Of a stretch of 9,048 nt of DNA, positions 1 to 6,574 are shown piece after piece; the stretch's first letter is position 1; every line of letters starts with the position of its first letter. The stretch lies in NCBI GenBank assembly GCA_016650185.1, contig JAENWE010000173.1, forward strand, positions 1-9,048. Reading direction: 5' to 3'. The DNA comes from Vicinamibacteria bacterium (GTDB lineage: Bacteria > Acidobacteriota > Vicinamibacteria > Fen-336 > JAGNNV01). Both the position numbers and the translations under genes were made by a program. Under the pieces are notes generated by a model. That model was not told where the DNA came from. It did no database searches and saw nothing but the letters and a program-made list of their open reading frames with translations.

Positions 1-804
1 GTCTTCGTCGATAACGGTCTGTTGCGCAAGGACGAAGCAGCTCAGGTCAAGGAACGATTCGAATCCAAGCTCGGGTTGCCCCTGGTCTGCGTGGATGCAT
101 CGAAGCAATTCGAGAAGGCCCTCAAGGGCGTCACCGATCCAGAGAAGAAGCGGAAGATCATCGGCAAGGAGTTCATCGACGTCTTCAAAGCGGCGGCCAA
201 AAAGATCGGCCCGGTGAAGTTCCTGGCTCAAGGCACGCTGTATCCCGACGTGATCGAGTCGCAATCGGTCAAAGGTCCGTCGGCGGTCATCAAGAGCCAT
301 CACAATGTCGGCGGCCTGCCGAAAGCGCTCGGCTTCAAGCTGGTCGAACCTCTGCGTGAACTCTTCAAGGATGAGGTGCGCGCGGTCGGCCTGCGCCTGG
401 GACTCGAAGAGGAGTTCATCTTCAGACAGCCTTTCCCCGGCCCGGGTCTCGCCATTCGCGTGATCGGCCCCGTCTCCCGTCCCGCCCTCGACACCCTGCG
501 CGAAGCCGACGCGGTGGTGGTCGACGAGATTCGCAAGGCGGGCTTGTACCGGAAGGTCTGGCAGTCCTTCGCGGTCCTGCTCCCGGTGAAGTCCGTGGGG
601 GTTATGGGCGATGGACGCACCTATGACAACACCATCGCGGTGCGCACCGTCGATTCGGCCGACGGGATGACCGCGGACTGGGCCCGCCTGCCCCACGACC
701 TGCTGGCGAAGATCTCGTCGCGCCTGATCAATGAAGTGAAAGGCATCAACCGGGTGGTGTACGACATTTCAAGCAAGCCGCCCGCGACGATTGAATGGGA
801 GTGA
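1..804 (+). CDS. guaA: GMP synthase (glutamine-hydrolysing), C-terminal part, truncated by window edge
   Basis: GMP synthase makes GMP from XMP, ATP and glutamine, the last step of de novo guanine nucleotide synthesis in the cytoplasm. The reading frame is open from base 1, so the visible 267 codons are the C-terminal half of a protein that is usually about 510-525 residues. The N-terminal glutamine amidotransferase domain and the P-loop of the ATP pyrophosphatase domain lie off the left edge. Seen here: the pyrophosphatase strand VFVDNGLLRK at the first codons, the GTLYPDVIES stretch, the KSHHNVGGLP motif, the RQPFPGPGLAIR motif opening the dimerisation domain, and the family's characteristic PPATIEWE ending. 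The TTG at 22 is an internal leucine codon, not a start. The 3' end overlaps the next gene (TGATG or longer), which suggests co-transcription. The identification is secure; only the true start is unseen. Confidence 0.97.
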   Translation, partial: VFVDNGLLRKDEAAQVKERFESKLGLPLVCVDASKQFEKALKGVTDPEKKRKIIGKEFIDVFKAAAKKIGPVKFLAQGTLYPDVIESQSVKGPSAVIKSHHNVGGLPKALGFKLVEPLRELFKDEVRAVGLRLGLEEEFIFRQPFPGPGLAIRVIGPVSRPALDTLREADAVVVDEIRKAGLYRKVWQSFAVLLPVKSVGVMGDGRTYDNTIAVRTVDSADGMTADWARLPHDLLAKISSRLINEVKGINRVVYDISSKPPATIEWE

Positions 805-1436
805 TGCTGTCGTCTGGGGCAGCGCCGTGTGAATCCTCGCCCTGCCCTTCCAGTCGATTTTCGCTGGGCCGGATCGCGGGTGCCCTCAGGGACCGCGAGC
901 CTCGAACCATCGAGGGCACAACTCACACCGCAGCGGTGGCGCTGGTGTTGCGCGCGAGCGGCCAGGGCCTGGAAGCCCTCTTCATCAAACGGGCAGAGCA
1001 TCCCCAAGATCCCTGGTCGGGTCACGTCGGCCTTCCCGGCGGCCGAGCGGAAAGTCACGATCCGGGCCTGCTGTACACGGCCATCCGCGAAACCGAAGAA
1101 GAGATCGGCTTGAGGCTGGTCTGGGACCGGGATCTCCTGGGCGCCTTGGACGAAACCCGGGCCAGCGCCCGGACGAAATCCATCGACATGAAGATCGCGC
1201 CCTTTGTTTTCGCAGCCGAGGAGGCGCCCGATCTGCTGACCCTCTCGGACGAAGTCGCGGCCACCCACTGGATTCCGCTCGTGGACCTCTTCGATTCGGC
1301 CCACGCCGCCTCGGTCACCATGCGGCACGCGGGCCAAACCCTCCGCTTCCCCGCCATTGAAATCCGGGGCCTCACCATCTGGGGTCTCACCCTGCGCATG
1401 CTGCGGAACTTCGAGACGCTGATCACGCCTCCGTGA
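795..1436 (+). CDS. Nudix hydrolase, NudL-like (probable CoA pyrophosphatase)
   Basis: Predicted Mg-dependent hydrolase of a nucleoside-diphosphate-linked compound. The closest family by pattern is NudL/CoA diphosphatase, which splits CoA into phosphopantetheine and 3',5'-ADP. Of 213 residues, the core begins near 44 (TAAVALVLR). GHVGLPGG lies at 76-83 and the Nudix helix R98-E99-T-E-E102-E103-I-G105 follows. The spacing from the glycine pair to RE is one residue longer than the canonical box, with Asp89 in place of the first Glu; as I recall, E. coli NudL has the same arrangement. The upstream IKRAEHPQDPWSGH segment resembles the NuCoA motif imperfectly (Gln where Arg is usual). The C-terminal IWGLTLRMLR also matches the NudL pattern. 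The start is uncertain: ATG 795 overlaps guaA by 10 bases, while the in-frame ATG at 804 gives a TGATG overlap with GGGAG just before it and a 210-residue protein. The substrate is inferred; another nucleotide pyrophosphate is possible. Confidence 0.88.
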   Translation: MGVMLSSGAAPCESSPCPSSRFSLGRIAGALRDREPRTIEGTTHTAAVALVLRASGQGLEALFIKRAEHPQDPWSGHVGLPGGRAESHDPGLLYTAIRETEEEIGLRLVWDRDLLGALDETRASARTKSIDMKIAPFVFAAEEAPDLLTLSDEVAATHWIPLVDLFDSAHAASVTMRHAGQTLRFPAIEIRGLTIWGLTLRMLRNFETLITPP

Positions 1437-2266
1437 AGGTCGCGCTCTCGATCGCGGGCTCCGACTCGGGTGGCGGGGCGGGAATCCAGGCCGACCTCCT
1501 GACCTTCGCGGCCCATGGCGTCCACGGAACCTGCGCGATCACCGCGATCACCGCCCAGAACACAGTGGCGGTTACGGCCTGGCAGGCGATCGAGCCGAGG
1601 ATGGTGCGCGCCCAGATCGAAGCGGTGGCCGATGACATGACCCTCTCCGCCCTCAAGACCGGCATGTTGGCCAATTCCGCCATTATCGAGGTGGTGGCCT
1701 CCGTGATCGCCGCGCGCGGTTTCGAGAACCTCGTGGTCGACCCGGTGATGGTGGCAAAGAGCGGAGACCGGCTGCTGGATCCGGCGGCCGAACTCTTGTA
1801 CCTCGAACGTCTCTTCCCCCTCGCCGCCCTGATCACGCCGAACATCCCCGAGGCCGAGGCCCTGCTGTCGCGCACGATCCGATCGGTCGACGAGATGAAG
1901 GACGCGGCGAGGTCCTTCGCTCGCCTGGGCTGCCGCGCGGTCCTGGTGAAAGGCGGCCATCTGGATGGCGATCCCACCGATATCCTTTGGGACGGCTCGC
2001 GACTGCACGAATTCGTCACGCCTCGCATCGACACCAGAAACACGCATGGCACCGGCTGCACGTACTCCGCGGCCATAACGGCGCGGCTGGCCTTCGGCCA
2101 CGACATCGAGACGTCCGTGCGCGGGGCCAAGCAGTACCTGACCGCCGCGATTCAGGAGAGCTACTCGCCGGGCAAGGGGCACGGTCCGGTGCGGCACCTC
2201 AACAGCGGAGCGGCGGCCGCCCTTGCCCGCGCTACCGGGCCGCACAAGAAACCGCGGGTCTATTAG
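1433..2266 (+). CDS. thiD: Hydroxymethylpyrimidine / phosphomethylpyrimidine kinase
   Basis: ThiD phosphorylates hydroxymethylpyrimidine to HMP-P and then HMP-PP, the pyrimidine half of thiamin, in the cytoplasm. The 277-residue protein is about normal length for a single-domain ThiD (roughly 265-275), with no fused ThiE or TenA domain. It has the ribokinase-fold signatures: AGSDSGGGAGIQADL at 8-22, the pyrimidine-binding region TAITAQNT at 37-44, DPVMVAKSGDRLL at 103-115, TPNIPEAEAL at 135-144, KGGH at 173-176, and the anion hole with the catalytic-type Cys in HGTGC (Cys209). The GHGPVRH near 249-255 matches the usual tail. The GTG start at 1433 overlaps the Nudix stop by four bases (GTGA). 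There is no clear Shine-Dalgarno sequence, so coupling to the upstream gene is likely. No other thi gene and no TPP riboswitch is visible, so thiamin control, if any, acts elsewhere or upstream of guaA. Confidence 0.95.
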   Translation: MKVALSIAGSDSGGGAGIQADLLTFAAHGVHGTCAITAITAQNTVAVTAWQAIEPRMVRAQIEAVADDMTLSALKTGMLANSAIIEVVASVIAARGFENLVVDPVMVAKSGDRLLDPAAELLYLERLFPLAALITPNIPEAEALLSRTIRSVDEMKDAARSFARLGCRAVLVKGGHLDGDPTDILWDGSRLHEFVTPRIDTRNTHGTGCTYSAAITARLAFGHDIETSVRGAKQYLTAAIQESYSPGKGHGPVRHLNSGAAAALARATGPHKKPRVY

Positions 2267-2280
2267 TCTCGGTCCCAAAA

Positions 2281-2294
2281 CGTAGAATCGATTC
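2281..2294 (+). promoter_or_regulatory. Possible -10 element immediately upstream of the aldehyde dehydrogenase start
   Basis: TAGAAT at 2283-2288 matches five of six positions of the bacterial -10 consensus and ends six bases before the ATG at 2295. There is no Shine-Dalgarno sequence in the 28-base gap and no convincing -35 hexamer 15-18 bases upstream. If used, it would give a leaderless or nearly leaderless transcript. A chance match in a short gap inside an operon is equally possible. Confidence 0.3.
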
Positions 2295-3806
2295 ATGGAC
2301 ACCAAGGCGCTGCTCTCTCGACTCGGCATCGAACCCATTAATTCCGGGGGCAAAGGCCTCAACTGGGTCGCCCGCCCGTCAGGGGAGGAGATCATCTCGA
2401 CCAACCCCGCCAACGGAGAAGTACTGGCCCGCGTGCAGGGGGTGAGCGACGTCGAGTACGACCGGGTCGTCGACGAGGCGGCCGAGACCTTCCAGCGTTG
2501 GCGAGCGGTGCCCGCACCCAAGCGTGGCGAGATCGTTCGCCAGATCGGGGATGCTCTCCGCATCCACAAAGAAGACCTCGGGGCCCTGGTCACCCTCGAG
2601 ATGGGCAAGATCTTGGCCGAAGGCAAGGGCGAAGTGCAGGAGATGATCGACATCGCGGACTTCGCCACCGGTCTCTCGCGGCAGCTCTATGGGCTGTCGA
2701 TGCACTCGGAACGCCCTGGCCACCGCATGTATGAACAATGGCATCCGCTCGGCCCCATCGGCGTGATCAGCGCCTTCAACTTCCCCGTCGCGGTGTGGTC
2801 GTGGAACGCCCTGGTGGCCGCCGCGTGCGGTGACACCGTGGTCTGGAAGCCGTCCGAGCTGGCGCCCTTGACCGCCATCGCCACTCAGAAGATCGCCGAC
2901 CGCATTCTGGATCGTCACGGATTCTCCGGCGTCTTCACCCTTGCCGTCGGAGGCGCGTCCCTGGGCGCACGGCTCTCGACGGACCCGCGGCTTCCCCTGG
3001 TGAGCTTCACCGGCTCCACCGCGGTCGGGCGCAAGGTGGGCGAAAACACAGCCAAACGACTCGGGCGCAGTCTCCTCGAACTCGGCGGCAACAACGGCAT
3101 CATCGTGATGAAGGACGCGGACCTGGACCTGGCCCTGCGCGGGGTGGTGTTCGGCGCGGCGGGAACCGCCGGTCAGCGCTGCACCAGCACGCGACGATTG
3201 TTCCTGCAAAAGGAGATCGCGGCGGCTTTCACGGCGTCTTTGGTCAAGGCCTATGGGCAGATCAAGGTCGGCGACCCCATGGACCCCCAAACTCTGATGG
3301 GGCCGCTGATCAACGAACGCGCGGTCTCGGGCTTCAAGCGCGGGGTTGAGAACGCGGTCGCCGAGGGCGGGGAGGTCCTGTTCGGCGGCAGGGTCATCAA
3401 GGATCGGTTCGTTGAGCCGACCATCATCAAGGCGCGCGCCGACATGAAGATCGTCTGCGAAGAGACCTTCGCTCCCATTCTGTACGTGATCGAGTTCGAT
3501 GAATTCGGAACCGCCATGAAGGCGCACAACGACGTGCCCCAGGGCCTGTCATCGGCGATCTTCACCACCAACCTGCTCACCGCGGAGACATTCCTGTCCG
3601 CGACCGGCAGCGACTGCGGCATCGCGAACGTGAATATCGGCACCTCGGGCGCCGAGATCGGGGGCGCGTTCGGCGGAGAGAAGGACACGGGCGGCGGACG
3701 CGAGTCCGGTTCGGACGCCTGGAAGGCCTACATGCGCCGGCAGACCAACACCATCAACTACTCGAAGGATCTGCCCCTGGCCCAGGGCATCGTTTTCGGA
3801 TCCTAA
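2295..3806 (+). CDS. ALDH7/antiquitin-type aldehyde dehydrogenase (probable alpha-aminoadipate semialdehyde dehydrogenase)
   Basis: Predicted cytoplasmic NAD(P)-dependent oxidation of alpha-aminoadipate semialdehyde (in equilibrium with piperideine-6-carboxylate) to alpha-aminoadipate in lysine catabolism. The 503-residue length is full for the family. ALDH landmarks are in order: Asn162 in FNFPVAVW, FTGSTAVG at 238-245 (Rossmann loop), general base Glu262 in ELGGNN, catalytic Cys296 in GQRCTSTRR, and Glu390 in the EETFAP motif. The C-terminal block (GAEIGGAFGGEK, GGGRESGSDAWK, YMRRQTNTINYSKD, LPLAQGI) is close to human ALDH7A1 as I remember it. The EVQE stretch (113-116) and Arg295 next to the catalytic Cys, which I recall as aminoadipate contacts in ALDH7A1, are both present. 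The gene follows thiD by 28 bases without a Shine-Dalgarno sequence. The family call is strong. The substrate is inferred, since no lysine-degradation neighbour is visible; ALDH7 members can also oxidise betaine aldehyde or lipid-derived aldehydes. Confidence 0.93.
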   Translation: MDTKALLSRLGIEPINSGGKGLNWVARPSGEEIISTNPANGEVLARVQGVSDVEYDRVVDEAAETFQRWRAVPAPKRGEIVRQIGDALRIHKEDLGALVTLEMGKILAEGKGEVQEMIDIADFATGLSRQLYGLSMHSERPGHRMYEQWHPLGPIGVISAFNFPVAVWSWNALVAAACGDTVVWKPSELAPLTAIATQKIADRILDRHGFSGVFTLAVGGASLGARLSTDPRLPLVSFTGSTAVGRKVGENTAKRLGRSLLELGGNNGIIVMKDADLDLALRGVVFGAAGTAGQRCTSTRRLFLQKEIAAAFTASLVKAYGQIKVGDPMDPQTLMGPLINERAVSGFKRGVENAVAEGGEVLFGGRVIKDRFVEPTIIKARADMKIVCEETFAPILYVIEFDEFGTAMKAHNDVPQGLSSAIFTTNLLTAETFLSATGSDCGIANVNIGTSGAEIGGAFGGEKDTGGGRESGSDAWKAYMRRQTNTINYSKDLPLAQGIVFGS

Positions 3807-3931
3807 GGTCCGCCCCGCCGCCTTGGAGCTACCACCCACCCCCTCCTACGCGCGAAGTAAGCGCCGATCGGCGCTCTCGATCCGGGACTTGACCGGTTAG
3901 GGCTTCATCACTCTCCTCGGACCGCAAACTC
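3807..3931. other. Convergent intergenic region, 125 bases
   Basis: This gap lies between the 3' ends of the aldehyde dehydrogenase gene (+) and the first GT4 gene (-). I see no coding sequence. It holds one perfect palindrome (listed separately) and an ACCGGT site near 3892-3897. It is pyrimidine-rich on the + strand around 3831-3847. Confidence 0.6.
3860..3875. terminator. Perfect 16-bp palindrome, possible bidirectional terminator
   Basis: AGCGCCGATCGGCGCT is its own reverse complement over all 16 bases and could fold in RNA as a 6-bp GC-rich stem with a GATC loop. It lies between two convergent genes, where a bidirectional terminator is expected. No T-run follows on either strand, so it is not a textbook intrinsic terminator. 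A dyad binding site for a regulator or a nucleoid protein is an alternative, though an operator between two 3' ends would be unusual. Confidence 0.4.
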
Positions 3932-5056
3932 TCAAGGGCGCAACAGGAGATCGTCGTAGATCTGCTGCATCGCGCGCATGCACTCGGAGATGTCGTAACG
4001 CTTCGAGGCCTGCTGCGCTCCCGCCTCGAGCCGGACCTTGAGTGAGGGATCCGCGAAAACGCCGGCCAAGGCGGCGCCGAGTTTCTCGTGGTCTTTCGGA
4101 GGAACCAGGAGTCCGGTCCTCTGGTCGTGGATCACCTCGCGACATCCATCCACCGCGGTAGAGACAATGGCCTTACCGGCGGCCATGGCTTCAAAGAGAA
4201 CGAGGGGCGTACCCTCGTAGTTGGACGAAATACACAACACATCGGTGGCGGCGAGGATCTCGGGCACATCCTTGCGATGCCCGGCGAAGACGAAAGCCTC
4301 GGAGACGCCGAGTTCATGAGTCTGGGTCTTCAAGGACCCAAGCAGGTCGCCGTCCCCGACGATAAGGAAGCGGACGCCGGGCACTCGCGCAACCACAAAG
4401 GCGGCGGCCGCGATCAGCGTCTCGTGGCCTTTCTGGGCGTTCAGCCTTCCAATGGTCGTGATCACGCGCGCGTCCATGGGCATGCCCAGTTCGGCGCGGA
4501 GCGCATATCCCTCGTCGCGCGGTCTCGGAGCGAACTGGTCGAGGGGAGCTCCATTGAAAACGACGCTGACTCGGTCTTCCGGCACAAAGCGATCGCGAAT
4601 CAGAAAGTCGGCGGTGGATTGGCTGACCGCGATGGCCTGAGCGGTCAGATCGCGAAGGAAGAGGTCCGGCGCCTTTTGGTAGCCGGGCATCTTCGGATCG
4701 GCGAAGTGTTCGTGGAGCACGAGAGGAATTCGGGCGAGGCGGGCCGCGATCCGCCCGAAGTTCGAAGCCGCATATCCGTGAACGTGCAGAATCCGAGCGC
4801 GGGTACGCTGAATCTCGCGGCCGATGTCGCCTATGAGGCGCGGGTCGAAGGCCGACCGGCCCAGCATCCGGGCCGGGACGCCCTCGGCCCGAAGCGCACG
4901 GGTCGCCTCGTCCTCATTCTTGAGCCCGGCGAGGTGCGGCACGTAGCGAGCCCGGTCATACCGGGGAAACCACCAGGCAAAGAGCCTCGAAACCCCGTGA
5001 ATACTGGACCCGGAGACCCCGAACTTGTCGCACACATGGAGAACGGGGTGGGGCAT
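3932..5056 (-). CDS. Glycosyltransferase family 4 (GT-B fold), first copy
   Basis: Predicted cytoplasmic or membrane-associated retaining glycosyltransferase that adds a sugar from a nucleotide-sugar donor to a lipid-linked or surface-glycan acceptor. Its 374 residues carry the GT-B two-domain layout. The N-terminal acceptor domain has the VSRLFAWW loop near 22-29 and HVHGYAASNF at 91-100. The C-terminal donor domain begins near 197, with GRLNAQKG at 203-210, VGDGDLLG at 233-240, and the EX7E signature from Glu281 (EGTPLVLFE) to Glu289, which contacts the donor. DGCREVIHDQRTGLLVPP follows. An in-frame TAA about 15 bases upstream makes the ATG at 5056 the only sensible upstream start. It has no Shine-Dalgarno at normal distance; AGGAGG lies about 24 bases away. 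It is divergent from the peptidase gene and convergent with the dehydrogenase gene, so it appears monocistronic here. Sugar and acceptor cannot be read from the sequence. Confidence 0.93.
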   Translation of the reverse strand: MPHPVLHVCDKFGVSGSSIHGVSRLFAWWFPRYDRARYVPHLAGLKNEDEATRALRAEGVPARMLGRSAFDPRLIGDIGREIQRTRARILHVHGYAASNFGRIAARLARIPLVLHEHFADPKMPGYQKAPDLFLRDLTAQAIAVSQSTADFLIRDRFVPEDRVSVVFNGAPLDQFAPRPRDEGYALRAELGMPMDARVITTIGRLNAQKGHETLIAAAAFVVARVPGVRFLIVGDGDLLGSLKTQTHELGVSEAFVFAGHRKDVPEILAATDVLCISSNYEGTPLVLFEAMAAGKAIVSTAVDGCREVIHDQRTGLLVPPKDHEKLGAALAGVFADPSLKVRLEAGAQQASKRYDISECMRAMQQIYDDLLLRP

Positions 5057-5070
5057 GGCGTGACCCGAAC

Positions 5071-5098
5071 CTTAAAGGGCCTCCTCCCAAAAGGGCAA
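5071..5098 (-). promoter_or_regulatory. Candidate promoter for the first GT4 gene
   Basis: On the minus strand TTGCCC (5098-5093) and TTTAAG (5076-5071) are separated by 16 bases. Each matches the sigma-70 type hexamers at four of six positions. The implied start of transcription would leave a leader of only about 8 bases, consistent with the missing Shine-Dalgarno sequence. This is a weak prediction. Confidence 0.3.
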
Positions 5099-5132
5099 CC
5101 GCCCCTCGTCACTTCGTGGACGGATTGGACTT

Positions 5133-5160
5133 TTGTGCGATCAGCGTCCTCGCGTACCAT
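5133..5160 (+). promoter_or_regulatory. Weak candidate promoter for the S41 peptidase gene
   Basis: TTGTGC (5133-5138) and TACCAT (5155-5160) are separated by 16 bases, with three and four of six consensus matches. A TTGGAC at 5125-5130 is a better -35 but sits 24 bases from the -10. The divergent layout means a + strand promoter must lie between 5057 and 5183; this is only the best candidate I can see. Confidence 0.25.
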
Positions 5161-5174
5161 TCGGATGCTGCATT

Positions 5175-5179
5175 GAGGT
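5175..5179 (+). promoter_or_regulatory. Ribosome binding site deciding the S41 peptidase start
   Basis: GAGGT lies four bases before the ATG at 5184. It supports that start over the in-frame TTG at 5133, whose extra 17 residues would sit in front of a clean signal peptide. Confidence 0.6.
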
Positions 5180-5183
5180 CCCC

Positions 5184-6464
5184 ATGAGAAAATTCCTCGT
5201 CGTCGCCTTCGTCGTCCTGGCCACCGGTGCGGGAGCTCAGGACTGCTCCATCATCGGTCAGAACCAAACCGTATACCAGACGCTCAAGGACTGGTACTAC
5301 TGGTATCGCAATCTCCCGACGGTCAGCCCTTCAACTTTCGCGAGTCCTGAAGCCCTGCTGGACACGGTCCGCTATCGCCCAATCGACAACACCTTCAGCT
5401 ATGTCTCGAGCGCCAGCTCGAGTCAGGCCTTTTACGGCGACTCTCAATACCTCGGCTTCGGCTTCTCGATGAAATTCACGGTGGGCTATGAACTTCGGGT
5501 CACGGACGTCTTTCCCGCATCGCCCGCGGCCGAACTCGGATTCGACCGGGGCAGTGAGATCCTGGCCCTGAACGGCAAGTCCATTCAACAGACTTATGAG
5601 GACGGTGAGTGGAACACCATCTGGGGCGGCGAGGAGGAGGGGTACGCGCTCGAGGTCTCGTTCAAGAACGCGGCGGGCGAGGCCAGGAGCGGGAGAATCG
5701 CCAAGCGCGTGGTCACAATCCCCACGGTACCCCTGACCCAGATCCAGGAGGTCGGCGGAAAGAAGGTCGCCTACATCGTCTTCAAGAATTTCGTGGAGCC
5801 CTCCTACGCGGCGCTCGACGCTGCTTTCGCCCAGGCCAAGGCCGGCTCCGCCACCGAACTCGTTCTGGACCTGCGCTACAACGGCGGGGGCCTGATCGCG
5901 GTGGCTCAGTACCTGGGCGGGCTCATCGGAGGCGACCGAACCTCGGGTGAAATCTTTGCCCAGTACGTTCACAACGACAAGCGCGGGTCGAACAACAACG
6001 CGATCCGGTTTCCCCGGCCGGCCGACGCCTTCCCGCTGAGCAGGCTGATCGTGATCACCACCAAGTCCTCCGCCTCCGCGAGCGAGCTCATCATCAATGC
6101 CCTCAAGCCTTTCATTCCCGTCGTGGTGGTCGGCGACAACTCCTACGGAAAACCGGTGGGCCAATACGGATTCCGCATTTGCGAGAAGATGCTCTGGCCC
6201 GTGAGCTTCAGCGTTCAGAACGCTCTGGGTCAGGGCGACTACTACGATGGCTTCGTGCCGGATTGCCGCGCCGCGGACGACATCAACCGTCCGCTGGGCG
6301 ACCCCAAGGAAGCCTCCCTCGCCGCGGCTCTTACCTACGTCGAGACCGGCGCCTGTCCAGCCGGCGCCGCCGTTTCCGCCGCCTCGTCGGATCGGGGCCG
6401 CCCCGGCCCCGCGATCCGGGCCCACGCCGAGAACGGCTGGCAGGCCCTCCGCGTCGCCTACTGA
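5184..6464 (+). CDS. Secreted S41 family serine peptidase with PDZ-like domain
   Basis: Predicted exported endopeptidase of the C-terminal processing (Prc/CtpA/tricorn-core) family, cutting proteins or peptides in the periplasm or outside the cell. Of 426 residues, 1-18 form a signal peptide (RK, hydrophobic core, AGA-Q or GAQ-D cleavage). No lipobox precedes Cys21. An N-terminal region with WYYWY at 38-41 and NLPTVSPSTFASPEAL follows, then a PDZ-like domain at about 88-175 (YLGFGFSM; ASPAAELGFDRGSEILALNG). The S41 core has VLDLRYNGGG at 227-236, the catalytic Ser298 in SSASASE, and Lys323 in SYGKPVGQ, 25 residues later as in E. coli Prc. Four cysteines in the mature part (21, 333, 361, 391) may form disulfides. 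The last 30 or so residues are Arg/Ala/Pro-rich and look unconserved. The start is ATG 5184 with GAGGT upstream. The next gene also encodes an exported protein. Substrate unknown. Confidence 0.92.
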   Translation: MRKFLVVAFVVLATGAGAQDCSIIGQNQTVYQTLKDWYYWYRNLPTVSPSTFASPEALLDTVRYRPIDNTFSYVSSASSSQAFYGDSQYLGFGFSMKFTVGYELRVTDVFPASPAAELGFDRGSEILALNGKSIQQTYEDGEWNTIWGGEEEGYALEVSFKNAAGEARSGRIAKRVVTIPTVPLTQIQEVGGKKVAYIVFKNFVEPSYAALDAAFAQAKAGSATELVLDLRYNGGGLIAVAQYLGGLIGGDRTSGEIFAQYVHNDKRGSNNNAIRFPRPADAFPLSRLIVITTKSSASASELIINALKPFIPVVVVGDNSYGKPVGQYGFRICEKMLWPVSFSVQNALGQGDYYDGFVPDCRAADDINRPLGDPKEASLAAALTYVETGACPAGAAVSAASSDRGRPGPAIRAHAENGWQALRVAY

Positions 6465-6468
6465 GAGA

Positions 6469-6508
6469 AGGCGCGATCAGAACGGTCGGCCAAAGGCGGC
6501 CCGCGCCT
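6469..6508 (+). other. Inverted repeat between the two secreted-protein genes
   Basis: AGGCGCG (6469-6475) and CGCGCCT (6502-6508) can pair as a perfect 7-bp stem around a 26-base loop that itself has a short GCC-AAA-GGC hairpin. It starts five bases after the peptidase stop. No T-run follows. It may be an attenuator, an mRNA-stabilising hairpin, or chance in GC-rich DNA. Confidence 0.35.
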
Positions 6509-6557
6509 CAAGTGACAAGACCTGGCGTGATCGTCCCACCCTTACCCTGTTGAACTC

Positions 6558-6564
6558 AAGGAGA
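6558..6564 (+). promoter_or_regulatory. Ribosome binding site of the small secreted protein gene
   Basis: AAGGAGA lies ten bases before the ATG at 6575. It is the strongest Shine-Dalgarno match in the window, which suggests efficient translation. Confidence 0.75.
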
Positions 6565-6574
6565 CTCAAATTTC

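Noticed and set aside
22..24. TTG as the start of guaA
   Set aside because: The frame is open to base 1 and the codons before it encode the conserved VFVDNGL strand; the gene is cut by the window edge.
1390..1432. TPP riboswitch before thiD
   Set aside because: The region is coding sequence of the Nudix gene and thiD overlaps it; there is no room for or sign of a THI element.
1055..2668. A 537-codon open frame on the minus strand across the Nudix, thiD and aldehyde dehydrogenase genes
   Set aside because: It lies antisense to three well-recognised genes, and its translation is Arg/Pro/Ser-rich without any family motif. Long antisense open frames are normal in GC-rich DNA.
2379..3527. A 382-codon minus-strand open frame opposite the aldehyde dehydrogenase
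   Set aside because: It mirrors the codon bias of the real gene, has no recognisable domain and lacks a plausible start context.
4088..5176. A 362-codon plus-strand open frame opposite the first GT4
   Set aside because: The GT4 on the other strand has full-length family motifs; this frame translates to Gly/Arg/Glu-rich sequence with no motif.
5133..5183. TTG start 17 codons upstream for the S41 peptidase
   Set aside because: The extra residues contain Cys and Pro and precede a clean signal peptide; ATG 5184 has GAGGT at good distance.
5331..6425. A 364-codon minus-strand open frame opposite the S41 peptidase
   Set aside because: The composition is low-complexity, with no domain, and it is antisense to a gene with a catalytic dyad and signal peptide in place.
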